From positions 124,001 to 188,000 of the forward strand of contig NZ_SZZM01000005.1 of the NCBI RefSeq assembly GCF_005281615.1: a stretch of 64,000 bases of DNA, written 5' to 3'. Shown here piece after piece: positions 48,720 to 58,435 of this stretch. Position 1 is the stretch's first letter. Each line of letters opens with the position of its first letter. This DNA is from Rhodoligotrophos defluvii. Its GTDB lineage: Bacteria; Pseudomonadota; Alphaproteobacteria; Rhizobiales; Im1. A model generated the notes under the pieces. It was not told where the DNA came from. It was given only the letters and a program-made list of their open reading frames with translations, and did not search any database. Made by a program: the position numbers and the translations under genes.

Positions 48720-50507
48720 ATGATTGACGGGGCACATTTCCTGGGCGTAAGCCGCTCGATTTCCGGCAAGACCTGGCGCGCCCGCCATGATCAGGGCCGG
48801 AACATCGCCGCCATTGTCGAGCGCCATGGCGTACCGGAAATCCTGGCGCGAGTGCTCGCGGGCCGCGGCATAGATCCCGAGGCGGTGCAGGCTTTCCTCA
48901 ATCCCACCCTGCGCGAGCTGATGCCCAAGCCGGATGCGGTGGTGGACATGCTGGCCGGCGCGGATCGGATCGCTCGTGCCATCCGTCAAGCCGAGCAGAT
49001 CGCCATCATCGGCGATTACGACGTCGACGGCATGACATCGACGGCTTTGCTCACCCGTTTTCTGCGGGGCGCTGGCGCCGAGCCGCTGGTGCACATTCCG
49101 GACCGGGTCGATGAGGGATACGGCCCCAGCCGCATGGCCGTCGAAACCCTGCGCGCCCGCGGCGCGGCGGTGCTGATCACCGTCGATTGCGGCACCATGG
49201 CTCATGAGGTGCTCGCCTATGCGACGAGCCTCGGCCTCGACGTGGTGGTGGTGGATCACCATCAGGCGGCCGAAGAGCTGCCGAGCGTGCGGGCGGTGAT
49301 CAATCCCAACCGCATGGACGACCTGTCAGGGCTCGGCTATCTCGCGGCCGTGGGCGTGACCCTGATGCTGGTGGCGGCGGTGGCCCGCGTGCTGCGCAAT
49401 AGCGGCCATTTCGCTCGATGCGCCGAGCCTGATCTCTTGCGCTGGCTCGACCTGGTGGCGCTCGGCACCGTTTGCGACGTGGTGCCGCTGGTGGGCCTCA
49501 ACCGCGCCTATGTCAACCAGGGCCTGAAAGTGATGGCACGCCGGGTGAGCCCCGGCCTCGCCTGCCTGGCCGATTGTGCGCGGCTCAAGCGGCGGCCGGA
49601 CACGCATGCGGCCGGGTTCATCCTGGGGCCGCGCATCAATGCCGCGGGCCGGCTCGGGCAGTCCATGCTGGGCTTGCGACTGTTGACGACCGACGATCCC
49701 GTGGAGGCCGCCCACCTCTCCCAGATGCTGGAGACGCTCAACCGGCAGCGCCAGGACATGGAGCTAGCTGCCTTCGAAACCGCCGCAATGGACGCCGATC
49801 TGCAGCTGGAGGCCGATCCGGATCTGCCGCTGCTCGTAGTCGCCGGGCAGGGCTGGCATGTGGGGGTGCTGGGTCTGATCGCGGCGCGGCTCAAGGAACG
49901 GTTCAATCGCCCGGCCATCGCCATCGGCGATGCTCCGGGAACCGGGCTGGCCATCGGCTCCGGCCGCTCTGTCGCCGGGGTCGATCTGGGCAAGCTCGTG
50001 CATGCGGCCCATGCCGCCGGCGTGATTGTGAAGGGCGGCGGCCATGCCATGGCCGCCGGTCTGACGCTCGCGGCCGATCGGGTGGATGCCCTGCGCGAGT
50101 TCCTGGTCGGGGAAAGCCGGCGGCAAGGCCATGCCCAGAGCGCGCCGGAACTGGTGCTGGATGGTGCCCTGTCGGCTGGTGCGGCGCAGATGGAGCTGGT
50201 CGAGCTGTTGGAGCGCGCCGGACCCTATGGTCCGGGCAACCCGCCACCGCTCTTCGCCTTTCCCGGCCATCGCTTCGCCTATGCCGACCTCGCCGGCAAG
50301 GATCATGTGCGCTGCACCTTGCGCTCGCGCGACGGCACGGAGATCAAGGCCATCGCCTTCCGTTCGCTCGGCAGCCCGCTGGGCGAGATGATTCTCTCCA
50401 TGCGCGACCGGCCGGCGCATGTGGCCGGCCGGCTGGTGGTGGATGACTGGAACGGCGGTCGCCGCGCTCAGCTGCTGATCGAGGACGCAGCGGTCGAGAT
50501 CGGCTGA
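48720..50507 (+). CDS. recJ: Single-stranded-DNA-specific 5'-3' exonuclease RecJ
   Basis: This DHH-family nuclease resects DNA in RecF-pathway recombination and mismatch repair. It has 595 aa with [28 protein letters not shown] (DHH), [12 protein letters not shown] and the DHHA1 motif [16 protein letters not shown]-terminal OB fold ([19 protein letters not shown]) completes it. The last 40 nt overlap the end of the convergent malate synthase gene. Confidence 0.95.
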   Translation: MIDGAHFLGVSRSISGKTWRARHDQGRNIAAIVERHGVPEILARVLAGRGIDPEAVQAFLNPTLRELMPKPDAVVDMLAGADRIARAIRQAEQIAIIGDYDVDGMTSTALLTRFLRGAGAEPLVHIPDRVDEGYGPSRMAVETLRARGAAVLITVDCGTMAHEVLAYATSLGLDVVVVDHHQAAEELPSVRAVINPNRMDDLSGLGYLAAVGVTLMLVAAVARVLRNSGHFARCAEPDLLRWLDLVALGTVCDVVPLVGLNRAYVNQGLKVMARRVSPGLACLADCARLKRRPDTHAAGFILGPRINAAGRLGQSMLGLRLLTTDDPVEAAHLSQMLETLNRQRQDMELAAFETAAMDADLQLEADPDLPLLVVAGQGWHVGVLGLIAARLKERFNRPAIAIGDAPGTGLAIGSGRSVAGVDLGKLVHAAHAAGVIVKGGGHAMAAGLTLAADRVDALREFLVGESRRQGHAQSAPELVLDGALSAGAAQMELVELLERAGPYGPGNPPPLFAFPGHRFAYADLAGKDHVRCTLRSRDGTEIKAIAFRSLGSPLGEMILSMRDRPAHVAGRLVVDDWNGGRRAQLLIEDAAVEIG

Positions 50508-52681
50508 CGGCGTGTAGCTGCCTTAACCGCCAGCCGCCATTTGTGCAGGAGCGGCTCCGTATAGCCGTTAGGCTGGCTTAAGCCCTCGAACACCAGGTCG
50601 CACGCCGCGCGGAAGGCAAGGGAGCCGTCATAGTCCGGCGCCATGGGCCGATAAGCGGGGTCGCCCGCGTTCTGCTTGTCTACCACCACCGCCATGCGGC
50701 GGAAGCTCTCCCGCACCTGTTCGGGGGTGACGATGCCGTGGCGCAGCCAATTGGCGATATGCTGGCTGGAGATGCGCAAAGTGGCGCGGTCCTCCATCAG
50801 GCCGACATTGTTGATGTCCGGCACCTTGGAGCAGCCGATCCCCTGGTCGATCCAGCGCACCACATAGCCGAGGATGCCCTGCACGTTGTTGTCGAGCTCC
50901 TGGGCCACCTCGTCCGGCGCCCAGTTCGTGTCAGTCGCCACCGGAATGGTGAGCAGGTCGGCGCTGAGGTCGGTGCCCACTTGCGCCATGAGCTTTTCCT
51001 GCACGGCCGCCACATCGACCGCATGATAGTGCAGGGCGTGCAGGGTGGCAGCGGTGGGCGAGGGCACCCAGGCGGTGCTGGCCCCGGCCTGCGGATGGCC
51101 GATCTTCTGGGCCAGCATGTCGGCCATCAGATCCGGCATGGCCCACATGCCCTTGCCGATCTGTGCCCTGCCCTTGAGGCCGCAGGCAAGGCCGGTGAGC
51201 ACATTGTTCCGCTCATAGGCCGTGATCCACCGGGTGGTCTTCATGGCGCCCTTGCGCAACATGGCGCCCGCCTCCATGGAGGTGTGGATCTCGTCGCCCG
51301 TGCGGTCGAGGAAGCCGGTGTTGATGAAGGCGACCCGGTGCCGCGCCGCCGCGATGCAGGCCTTGAGATTGAGCGAGGTGCGCCGCTCCTCGTCCATGAT
51401 GCCGATCTTGACCGTGTGCCGCGCAAGCCCGGCAATGTCCTCGGCGCGGGCGAACAGCTCGTCGGCAAAGGCCACCTCATCAGGCCCGTGCATCTTGGGC
51501 TTGACCACATAGACGCTGCCCGCCCGGCTGTTGCGGAACCGGCCAGTGCCGTTGAGGTCATGACGCGCAATCGCAATGGTGATGACCGCATCCAGGATGC
51601 CTTCCGGGATCTCGCTGCCGTCCTCCAGCAGGATCGCCGGGTTGGTCATGAGGTGGCCGACATTGCGGATGAACATCAGCGAACGGCCGGGCAGGGTGAA
51701 CGGCCGGCCATCGGGCGCCGCATAGGCGCGGTCGTCCTGCATCACCCGGGTGAAGGTCTCAGCCCCCTTGGTCACTTGCTCGGACAGGTCGCCCTTCATC
51801 AGGCCGAGCCAGTTGCGGTAGACCAGCACCTTGTCCTCCGCGTCCACCGCGGCGACCGAATCCTCGCAATCCATGATGACGCTGATCGCCGCCTCGATGA
51901 TGAGGTCCTTCACGCCGGCCGTATCGGTGGCGCCGATCGGATGCTGGTGATCGATGGCGATTTCCACATGCAGGCCGTTGTTGCGCAAGAGGATGGCGGA
52001 TGGGGAGGCGGCCTCGCCGACATAACCGGCCAATTGGTCTGGCCGCCGCAGCGTGCCCGCCTCGCTTTTGCCGAGCTCGACCTGCAGCTTGCCGTCCCTG
52101 ATGGAATAGCGCTGCGCTTCCGCATGGCTGCCGTGTTCCAGCGGGAAGGTACGGTCCAGGAACTCGCGGGCATAGGCGATCACCTTCGCGCCGCGCACCG
52201 GGTTATAACCGCCGCCGCGTTCGGCCCCGCCATCCTCCGGAATGGCATCCGTTCCATAGAGGGCGTCATAGAGGCTGCCCCACCGGGCATTGACCGCATT
52301 GAGCGCATAGCGCGCGTTCATGATCGGCACCACCAGCTGCGGCCCGGCCTGGATCGCCACCTCTTCGTCGACATGGCTCGTCTCGATGGCGAAATCGGCC
52401 ACGGGCGGGGCGAGATAGCCGATCTGTTCGAGGAACTGTTGGTATTCCTGCGGATCGCCGACGCCGCGCCGCGCGCGGTGCCATTCATCGATCTCGGCCT
52501 GCAAGGCATCCCGCCGCGCCAGCAGGGCGCGGTTGCGCGGGGCTAAGTCGTGGGCAAGCGCATCGAAGCTGCGCCAGAACGCGGCAATGTCGATGCCGGT
52601 CCCGGGCAGGGCCTCCCGCTCGAGGAAGCGGGCGAGTTCGGTGGCGACCTGGAGCCGGTGACGGGTGAGGCGAGCGGTCAT
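50468..52681 (-). CDS. glcB: Malate synthase G
   Basis: This enzyme condenses glyoxylate with acetyl-CoA to malate. It has 737 aa, the G isoform length. Signature blocks are [90 protein letters not shown] and [29 protein letters not shown]. The ATG at 52681 starts [16 protein letters not shown]. The family-extended C terminus includes the 13 codons that lie within recJ on the opposite strand. No isocitrate lyase is in the window. Confidence 0.96.
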   Translation of the reverse strand: MTARLTRHRLQVATELARFLEREALPGTGIDIAAFWRSFDALAHDLAPRNRALLARRDALQAEIDEWHRARRGVGDPQEYQQFLEQIGYLAPPVADFAIETSHVDEEVAIQAGPQLVVPIMNARYALNAVNARWGSLYDALYGTDAIPEDGGAERGGGYNPVRGAKVIAYAREFLDRTFPLEHGSHAEAQRYSIRDGKLQVELGKSEAGTLRRPDQLAGYVGEAASPSAILLRNNGLHVEIAIDHQHPIGATDTAGVKDLIIEAAISVIMDCEDSVAAVDAEDKVLVYRNWLGLMKGDLSEQVTKGAETFTRVMQDDRAYAAPDGRPFTLPGRSLMFIRNVGHLMTNPAILLEDGSEIPEGILDAVITIAIARHDLNGTGRFRNSRAGSVYVVKPKMHGPDEVAFADELFARAEDIAGLARHTVKIGIMDEERRTSLNLKACIAAARHRVAFINTGFLDRTGDEIHTSMEAGAMLRKGAMKTTRWITAYERNNVLTGLACGLKGRAQIGKGMWAMPDLMADMLAQKIGHPQAGASTAWVPSPTAATLHALHYHAVDVAAVQEKLMAQVGTDLSADLLTIPVATDTNWAPDEVAQELDNNVQGILGYVVRWIDQGIGCSKVPDINNVGLMEDRATLRISSQHIANWLRHGIVTPEQVRESFRRMAVVVDKQNAGDPAYRPMAPDYDGSLAFRAACDLVFEGLSQPNGYTEPLLHKWRLAVKAATRRQPISTAASSISS

Positions 52682-52793
52682 GAGTGCTGGTAAACCTTCC
52701 GGAGTTTTCCCCGGCGCCACCTTAGAGCAAGGATTGATGCCCCGAAAGACGGGTTGTGCCCTGAGGCGCGCGCCGTGCCCCCTCATGTCGGCG

Positions 52794-53513
52794 CTAGCGT
52801 TTTGCCGAGACCGGAACCGGCGAGCGGCCGGTGGCATGCTTTGCCTCCTTGGCCACCCAGCCGCGTCGCGTGTAATTCTCCAGCGCCCGCACCGCCAATC
52901 CGGATGGATAGCATACGGCGAAATAGAGGATCGCCGTGATGGTATAGACGGTGAAATACTGGAAGTTTCGTGCGGCAATGATCTGGCCGCTGAACATCAG
53001 CTCCTGGACCGTCACCACGGAGGCCAGGGAGGTGTCCTTGAACAGCGAGATCAGATAGTTGCCGAGCGTGGGCAGCACGGTTCGGGTCGCCTGCGGCAGG
53101 ATCACCTTGCGGAAGGCGAGCCAGCGCGACAGGCCCAGGCTAAGCGCTGCCTCCATCTGTCCGCGCGCGATGGACTGGATGCCGCCGCGGAACACCTCGC
53201 TCAAATAGGCGGCATAGTGAAGAGTGAGGCCGATGATCGCCGCGCTGATCGGGTTGAGCCTTATGCCGGCGCCGGGCAGCACATAATAGATGTAGATCAG
53301 CTGCAGGATCAGCGGCGTTGCCCGCATGAACTCCACGAACACATTGGCTGGCCAGCGGAAAATGATGTGATCGGACAGGCGGGCCAGCGCCAAGGGAATC
53401 GCCGCAAGCGTCGCCAGCACCATCACCACCAGGGTGAGGAATACGGTCAGCCCCAGGCCCCTCAGGAACACGTGCCAGAAGCTGCCGACCACCTCGAGAT
53501 TGAGAAGACTCAT
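52794..53513 (-). CDS. Amino-acid-type ABC transporter permease
   Basis: This encodes 239 aa with about five transmembrane helices. It has the N-terminal [27 protein letters not shown] and the EAA loop [28 protein letters not shown] of His/Glu/Gln/opine-type permeases, plus [21 protein letters not shown]. It is downstream of the binding-protein gene. No ATP-binding subunit or second permease is adjacent, so an ATPase must come from elsewhere or the system may be incomplete; a homodimer of this permease is possible. Confidence 0.88.
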   Translation of the reverse strand: MSLLNLEVVGSFWHVFLRGLGLTVFLTLVVMVLATLAAIPLALARLSDHIIFRWPANVFVEFMRATPLILQLIYIYYVLPGAGIRLNPISAAIIGLTLHYAAYLSEVFRGGIQSIARGQMEAALSLGLSRWLAFRKVILPQATRTVLPTLGNYLISLFKDTSLASVVTVQELMFSGQIIAARNFQYFTVYTITAILYFAVCYPSGLAVRALENYTRRGWVAKEAKHATGRSPVPVSAKR

Positions 53514-53585
53514 CGGCCGCCGCACCCCAAAATTCGCAGCAGCGGCCGGTCAAGGGCCGCCGTATCCATTGCCTGTGCCTGCCGA

Positions 53586-53603
53586 GGGCGAGAGAACTCG
53601 CCC
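53586..53603 (-). other. Stem-loop between the binding-protein and permease genes
   Basis: GGGCGAG-AGAA-CTCGCCC is a perfect 7-bp GC-rich hairpin with a 4-nt loop, 12 nt after the binding-protein stop. There is no T-run. In ABC operons such hairpins often protect the upstream message and yield more binding protein than permease. Confidence 0.5.
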
Positions 53604-53615
53604 CGGGCTCGCCGC

Positions 53616-54479
53616 TCAGTCGAGCGGGTAGAAAAAGAGGTTTGCAGCCGAGAAGCCATATTTCTTGAGCAGCGCCAGCACTTCGCCATTGCCGCGAACC
53701 TCGGCAAGGCCTTGGCTCACCGCCACCCTGAGCGAACAATCTTCCTTGCGGAAACCAGGGCGCACGTAGCCATAGCCGTATTGGAAGATCAGCTCATCCG
53801 GCACTTTCACCCCGGCCAGCAGCTCCATCGGCGAGTCCTTGTTCTCGGCAAGGAACAGGTTGATCTTGGTGTCGTCATCGACCACCGCGCTGACGCGGCC
53901 AGTCGCCACCGCGCTGAACTGCTCGGCGTCCGTCTGGAACGGCACGATCTCGGCGCCGATCTTGCGCAGATATTCGTCTGCCGCCGAGCCGGCGATCGCC
54001 CCGACCGGCTTGCCCTTGAGATCGTCATAGGACTTGATCCCATCTGGATTGCCCTTCTGCACCAGAATGGCTGGGCCATACCAATAAGCCGGGCCCGAGA
54101 ACGAGACCACCTTGCTCCGGTCGGGCGTAATGTGCAGCGCTGCCACCATGTCGATACGCTTGGCAATCAGCGCCGGGATCAGCTGGCCGAACGGCATCAC
54201 CTCGTATTTGATATTGCCGATACCAGCCCATTTGAGCGCCGCCTCGTCGATCTCCACTTCGAGGCCCTCGGCCTTTTGCGTGTCGGGGTTGAGCGAGGTG
54301 AAGGGCGGCGACGGCGAGATACCGACGATGATACCTTCGCTCTTGGCCTTCTCATAGGACGGATCGCCGCAATTCTCGATCAGCGGCGTGGCCTCGTGCT
54401 GGAACGCCTGTGCATAGGCGGCCCCTGTTCCCATGGCCGCCAGCAACCCCAAGACCGCAACGGAAACTCTCCCTATCAT
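53616..54479 (-). CDS. Family 3 ABC transporter substrate-binding protein
   Basis: This is a 287-aa periplasmic protein with signal peptide MIGRVSVAVLGLLAAMGTGAAYAQ. The body has the SBP_bac_3 pattern GIIVGISPSPPFTSLNPDTQKAEGLEVEIDEAALK, then YDDLKGKPVGAIAGSAADEYLRKIG and VAVSQGLAEVRGNGEVLALLKKYGF. The proposed ligand site lacks the DLxxxIAK form usual for polar amino acids (EVEIDEAAL instead), so the substrate may be a different small acid. The ATG at 54479 follows GGGGAGA. Confidence 0.87.
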   Translation of the reverse strand: MIGRVSVAVLGLLAAMGTGAAYAQAFQHEATPLIENCGDPSYEKAKSEGIIVGISPSPPFTSLNPDTQKAEGLEVEIDEAALKWAGIGNIKYEVMPFGQLIPALIAKRIDMVAALHITPDRSKVVSFSGPAYWYGPAILVQKGNPDGIKSYDDLKGKPVGAIAGSAADEYLRKIGAEIVPFQTDAEQFSAVATGRVSAVVDDDTKINLFLAENKDSPMELLAGVKVPDELIFQYGYGYVRPGFRKEDCSLRVAVSQGLAEVRGNGEVLALLKKYGFSAANLFFYPLD

Positions 54480-54567
54480 TGTTTCGTCTCCCCTGTCTCT
54501 GTCAGTCCGGTTAACTCCGCCGAGAGCAGTTGCGGCTTGCGAGACGACTTTGAAGCCGCTAGCGTGC

Positions 54568-54583
54568 AATGGCCTGACCAATT
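54568..54583. promoter_or_regulatory. Candidate GntR operator 1
   Basis: AATGGCC-T-GACCAATT has the core TGGCC/GACCA with a single-base centre, as in the operators at 56589 and 61500 but with one arm weaker. It lies 60 nt upstream of the enolase-type gene and 89 nt upstream of the divergent binding-protein gene, so it could control both. Confidence 0.55.
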
Positions 54584-54643
54584 CAGCAGGTTGTCAGATG
54601 GTCTGCAAGAGGATTCATCGCGGAGACGCAGGCAGGGAAGGAC

Positions 54644-55781
54644 ATGAGCAAGGATACGACCATCGCCCGGGTGGAGACCTGGGCTTGCAGCATTCCACTG
54701 GCCAAGCCCTTGTCCTTCGGCAACTTCACGGTGGCAGCCCGCGCTTATGCGGCGGTGCGCATCGTCACCCGCGGCGGGCTGGTCGCCGATTGCCTCAGTC
54801 ACACCCGGCGCTCGCCGGTCGACGTGGCCATTGCCGACCTGTTGGCGCCGCAACTGATCGGACGCGATGCGCTGCAGACCGGTGCAAGGCTCGCCGATAT
54901 CAGACGGGCGATCCTGGCCATCGAGGATGACGGGGTGATCGGCCGGGCTCGCTCCATGGTCGACATCTGCCTGTGGGACCTCAAGGCACAGGCCCTCGGC
55001 GTGCCCGTCTGGCAGCTGCTTGGCGGTCATATGCGCGACGTGCGCGTGGCGCTGGTCGAAGGCTACGAGATCGAGGGCGAGAGCGAGCGGGACATCGCCG
55101 CGCGGCTGGCTCGGCCGGGCGGAGGAGGGCTATGACTTCTTCAAGATGGAAGCCGCCCATTACGGCGCGCCGGAGCCGATCCGGCGGATTCTCAGCGAGG
55201 TGCGCGCCAGCGCGCCGGACGCAGAGTTCACTTGCGACCTCGCCTGGTCGTGGCGTACCGCACGCGAAGGGCTGCGCAGCGCCGATCTGTGGCAAGATCT
55301 CGGCATCGCCTGGATCGAGGATCCCATGCCGCGCACCCGGCTGAGCGAAATCGCCTTCCTGCGCCGGCACTCCCGGGTGCCGATCGGCGTTGGTGACGAG
55401 ACCACCCGCGCCCTCGATCTCGAGCAGCTCATGGACCACGAGGCGGTGGACGTGGTGAGGATCGATGCCACCACCGTGGGCGGGTTCGGGCCGGCATTGA
55501 AGCTGGCAGCTGCGGCGATGGCACGCGGTTTCCGCGTCTCCTATCATGTCAATCCGGAGGTGCACCGCCACTGCGTGTTCGCGGATGAGGCGGCCGACCA
55601 TATCGAGATTTTCCCCGCCGACCGGCCGTTCGACTGCTCCCATGTGCTGATCGAGCAGCCCGCCTATTCGGATATCCGGAAGGCGCGGCTTGCGCCGCCG
55701 AGCGCCCCCGGTACCGGCCTCAAGCTGAATGATGCCGCTTTGACCCGCTACGCCTATCGGCACGCGCTGCACCAGGAGTAG
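54644..55781 (+). pseudogene. Enolase-superfamily (mandelate racemase/muconate lactonizing type) gene with a frameshift
   Basis: The first frame (54644-55135) encodes the N-terminal capping domain, SMVDICLWDLKAQALGVPVWQLLGG, then stops. The second frame continues seamlessly from about 55118 with RAEEGYDFFKMEAAHYG to the stop at 55781. Removing one base in the CGGCCGGGCGG run at 55112-55122 restores about 378 aa. The barrel shows metal ligands in TCDLAW, WIEDPM and GVGDETT, and a mandelate-racemase-type Asp/His pair (RIDATTVGG, SYHVNPEVH). The KxK motif at the end of strand 2 reads K-M-E here. It is probably an acid-sugar dehydratase or a racemase, now either broken or misread by one base. Confidence 0.75.
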
Positions 55782-55786
55782 GCCCC

Positions 55787-56566
55787 ATGGCTGAAGAGGG
55801 AAGGGTTGCGCTGATCACCGGCGGGGCGCGCGGCATCGGCCTTGCGACTGCAGCCGAATTCATCCGCTGCGGCTGGACTGTGACCATAGGCGATGTGGAT
55901 CTCGCCCAGGCGGAGGCGCAGGCGGCGCAACAGGGCGGCCGCATGCTGGCCGTGCCGCTCGATGTGCGCGACCGTGCCGCGGTGGAGGCGGCCTTTGCCA
56001 GGTCTCTGACGCATTGGGGGCGGCTCGATGCACTGGTCAACAATGCCGGCATCCAGCGCCACGCGCCGCTCGAAGAGCTCACCTTCGAGAACTGGAATGC
56101 GGTGCTCGATGTCAACCTGCACGGCGCCTTCCACTGCCTGCAGGTGGCGGGCCGCCACATGCTGGCGCAAGGCTCGGGCGCGATCGTCAACCTCTCGTCC
56201 ATCGCCGCTACCCGCGGCGCGCCTGGCCGCGCACCTTACGCCGCGTCCAAGGCCGCCATCTCGTCCCTCACCAAGACGGCGGCGGTGGAATGGACGGCGC
56301 GCGGCATCCGGGTCAATGCGGTGGCCCCCGGTTATGTGGAGACCGATCTGGTCACCGTCATGGTGAAGTCGGGCCAGCTGGAGACGGCGCCCATGGTCGC
56401 CCGCACCCCGGCCCGGCGCCTGGCGCGACCCGAGGAGATCGCCAAGGCCATCCGTTTCCTCTGCTCGGACGAGGCGAGCTATATCAGCGGCCACGTGCTG
56501 CATGTGGATGGCGGCTTCGAGGCGGATTACGGGGTGCCCTTCTTCCCGCCCAAACAGCAGGCTTGA
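55787..56566 (+). CDS. SDR-family oxidoreductase, first
   Basis: This is a 259-aa classical short-chain dehydrogenase with TGGARGIG at residues 11-18, NNAGIQ, the catalytic Ser in NLSSIAATRG and YAASK. The Asp in IGDVDLAQAE suggests NAD preference. The C-terminal GFEADYGVPFFPPKQ is unusual for generic FabG-like proteins. It starts 5 nt after the enolase-type gene, so the two probably act in one pathway, for example oxidation of a sugar or sugar acid. Confidence 0.88.
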   Translation: MAEEGRVALITGGARGIGLATAAEFIRCGWTVTIGDVDLAQAEAQAAQQGGRMLAVPLDVRDRAAVEAAFARSLTHWGRLDALVNNAGIQRHAPLEELTFENWNAVLDVNLHGAFHCLQVAGRHMLAQGSGAIVNLSSIAATRGAPGRAPYAASKAAISSLTKTAAVEWTARGIRVNAVAPGYVETDLVTVMVKSGQLETAPMVARTPARRLARPEEIAKAIRFLCSDEASYISGHVLHVDGGFEADYGVPFFPPKQQA

Positions 56567-56588
56567 CGGCTTCTTTGCGCGAGGCTTA

Positions 56589-56603
56589 ATTGGCCTGACC
56601 AAT
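56589..56603. promoter_or_regulatory. Candidate GntR operator 2
   Basis: ATTGGCC-T-GACCAAT is a 15-bp palindrome with one arm mismatch, 21 nt upstream of the ATG at 56625. It is almost the reverse complement of the site at 61500. The TTGGyC/GrCCAA half-site resembles operators of FadR-subfamily GntR proteins such as LldR and PdhR. Confidence 0.65.
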
Positions 56604-56624
56604 AATTGTGTGGCGGGAGATGTA

Positions 56625-57581
56625 ATGGCCACCATCGTCGTGACCGACAGCAACTTTGCCGACCTGCGTCACGAACGGGCCGTGGCGGCCCGCCATGGCG
56701 CCCAGCTGAAGGCGTGCCAATGCCACACGGCCAGCGAGGTCGCCGAGGCGGTGGCCGGTGCCGACGCGGTGCTGGTGCAATTTGCACCATTCGGCGCCGA
56801 CGCGCTGGCGCGGCTCGCCCCTGGCGCCACCGTGGTCCGCTATGGGGTGGGCTACGACAACGTCGATATTGCCGCTGCACGACGGCTGGGCCATCCGGTG
56901 GCCTATGTGCCGGATTACTGCGTCAACGAGGTGGCCGACCACACGGTGGCCATGCTGCTCGCACTCTATCGCAAGCTGCCGCAACTCGATGCCCAAGTTC
57001 GCGCGGGGCGGTGGAACCCAGTCGACGCGATGCGGCCGCTCAGGCCGGCAGCCGAGACGGTGGTTGGCTTCTTAGGGCTCGGCCGCATCGGCCGCGCAGT
57101 GCTGGCCCGGCTCGAGCCCTTCGGCTTTCGCGTCATGGCCACCGACCCGGCGCTCGGTGAGGCCACGGCTGCAGAACTCGAGCTAACCCTATGTCCGCTC
57201 GAGAAAATGCTGCCGCAAGTCGACGCCCTGCTGCTGCATGCGCCGGTAACCGAGGTGAGTCGCCATATCATCAACCAGCAGAGCCTGGCGCTGCTCAAGC
57301 CGTCCGCCGTCGTCATCAACTGCTCGCGGGGGGCCCTGATCGATGAGGTGGCACTTGCCGAAAGCCTCGCCGGCGGGCGGCTTGCTGGTGCGGCGCTTGA
57401 TGTGTTCGAGGCTGAGCCGGTGCCGGCGGACGCGCCACTGCGCTCGGCGCCCAACGTTCTCTTCAGCCCCCATGCGGCCTGGTATTCCGACGCCGCCATT
57501 GACAGGCTGCAATATTTGGCGGCGGATGAGGTCGACCGGGCGCTGAGCGGAAGACCGCCGCGCTCGCCGGTGCCGACCTGA
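56625..57581 (+). CDS. D-2-hydroxyacid dehydrogenase (C-terminal-binding-protein type)
   Basis: This encodes 318 aa. The Rossmann motif is GFLGLGRIGRAVLARL, with the acidic D in MATDPALGE pointing to NAD. The catalytic residues are in INCSRGALIDEVALAE (Arg), DVFEAEPVP (Glu) and FSPHAAWYSDAA (His). The last motif with AAWYS is typical of the CtBP-like branch of phosphoglycerate-dehydrogenase relatives. The ATG follows GGGAGA. The substrate is probably a short hydroxy- or keto-acid made in this locus, by context only. Confidence 0.88.
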   Translation: MATIVVTDSNFADLRHERAVAARHGAQLKACQCHTASEVAEAVAGADAVLVQFAPFGADALARLAPGATVVRYGVGYDNVDIAAARRLGHPVAYVPDYCVNEVADHTVAMLLALYRKLPQLDAQVRAGRWNPVDAMRPLRPAAETVVGFLGLGRIGRAVLARLEPFGFRVMATDPALGEATAAELELTLCPLEKMLPQVDALLLHAPVTEVSRHIINQQSLALLKPSAVVINCSRGALIDEVALAESLAGGRLAGAALDVFEAEPVPADAPLRSAPNVLFSPHAAWYSDAAIDRLQYLAADEVDRALSGRPPRSPVPT

Positions 57582-57643
57582 CGAGACAACGGGTCATGGC
57601 AACGCTCGCGAGAGGACGGAGAAGCAGAATAGGGAAAGGCGCC

Positions 57644-58435
57644 ATGGGTGCTGCCGAGGAGAGCGCCGGCCCGCCCGGCAGCGGGCCGGCGGATGCCGAC
57701 CCGCCGATCGAGGCCTTCGCGCCGATCGAGCGCTTGTCCGTGGCCGAGCAGGTTGCGCGCAATCTCCTGGATCTCATCCGGAGCGGCAGCGTGCGGCCAG
57801 GACAGCAATTGCCCACGGAACGGGAGCTCGCCGCCACCCTCCAGGTATCGCGGCCCTCCGTGCGCGAGGCGCTGCGCGGCCTGCAGATTCTCGGGGTGGT
57901 GAAGGCGCGGCAGGGTGGCGGCCTGTTCGTGACCTCGCTTGAAGCGGCGGAGATCCTGCAGCCCCTGCAGATGCTCATCACCCTGACCGAGGAGAATTTC
58001 GAGGCGCTGCATGAATCGCGGGTGGCGGTTGAAGGGGCCATGGGCAGGCTCATTGCCCAGCGCATCGATACCTCGACCATCGTCCGGCTCCGTAAGATGG
58101 TGGAGATCCAAAAGGAGCTCCTGACCAACGCGGTGGCGTTCCGCGTATCCGACATGGAGTTCCACCGCACCTTGGGCGCCGTGCTGAACAACCCGTTCCT
58201 GGAGCGGATTTCCGAAGCGCTGTATGTGCTTGGCATGGAATATCGCAAGATCGCCTGGGAGACGCCGGGCGTGCTCGCCCGCTCGGTTGCGGATCACCAG
58301 CAGATCATCGACGCGCTGGAGACCCGCGATGGCGCCAGGGTGGAAGCGGCCATGGTCCGCCATATGCGCAGCGTGCACGAGACGACCCGCGCCGCCATGA
58401 GCGCCATGGCGGCAGGCACCGGGAGAGTCACGTGA
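57644..58435 (+). CDS. GntR-family transcriptional regulator, FadR subfamily
   Basis: This encodes 263 aa (an earlier ATG at 57596 would add 16). The N-terminal winged helix has LLDLIRSGSVRPGQQLPTERELAATLQVSRPSVREALRGLQILGVV. The C-terminal FCD domain has the metal-type residues in FHRTLGAVLNNPFLERI and DHQQIIDALETRDGARVEAAMVRHM. Such regulators bind a small acid and release palindromic operators; candidate sites are at 54568, 56589 and 61500. The stop overlaps the next gene by 4 nt (GTGA). Confidence 0.9.
   Translation: MGAAEESAGPPGSGPADADPPIEAFAPIERLSVAEQVARNLLDLIRSGSVRPGQQLPTERELAATLQVSRPSVREALRGLQILGVVKARQGGGLFVTSLEAAEILQPLQMLITLTEENFEALHESRVAVEGAMGRLIAQRIDTSTIVRLRKMVEIQKELLTNAVAFRVSDMEFHRTLGAVLNNPFLERISEALYVLGMEYRKIAWETPGVLARSVADHQQIIDALETRDGARVEAAMVRHMRSVHETTRAAMSAMAAGTGRVT

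Noticed and set aside
52665-54647. 660-codon plus-strand frame opposite the ABC genes
   Set aside because: It covers permease and binding-protein genes that have clear signal peptide and transmembrane patterns on the other strand.
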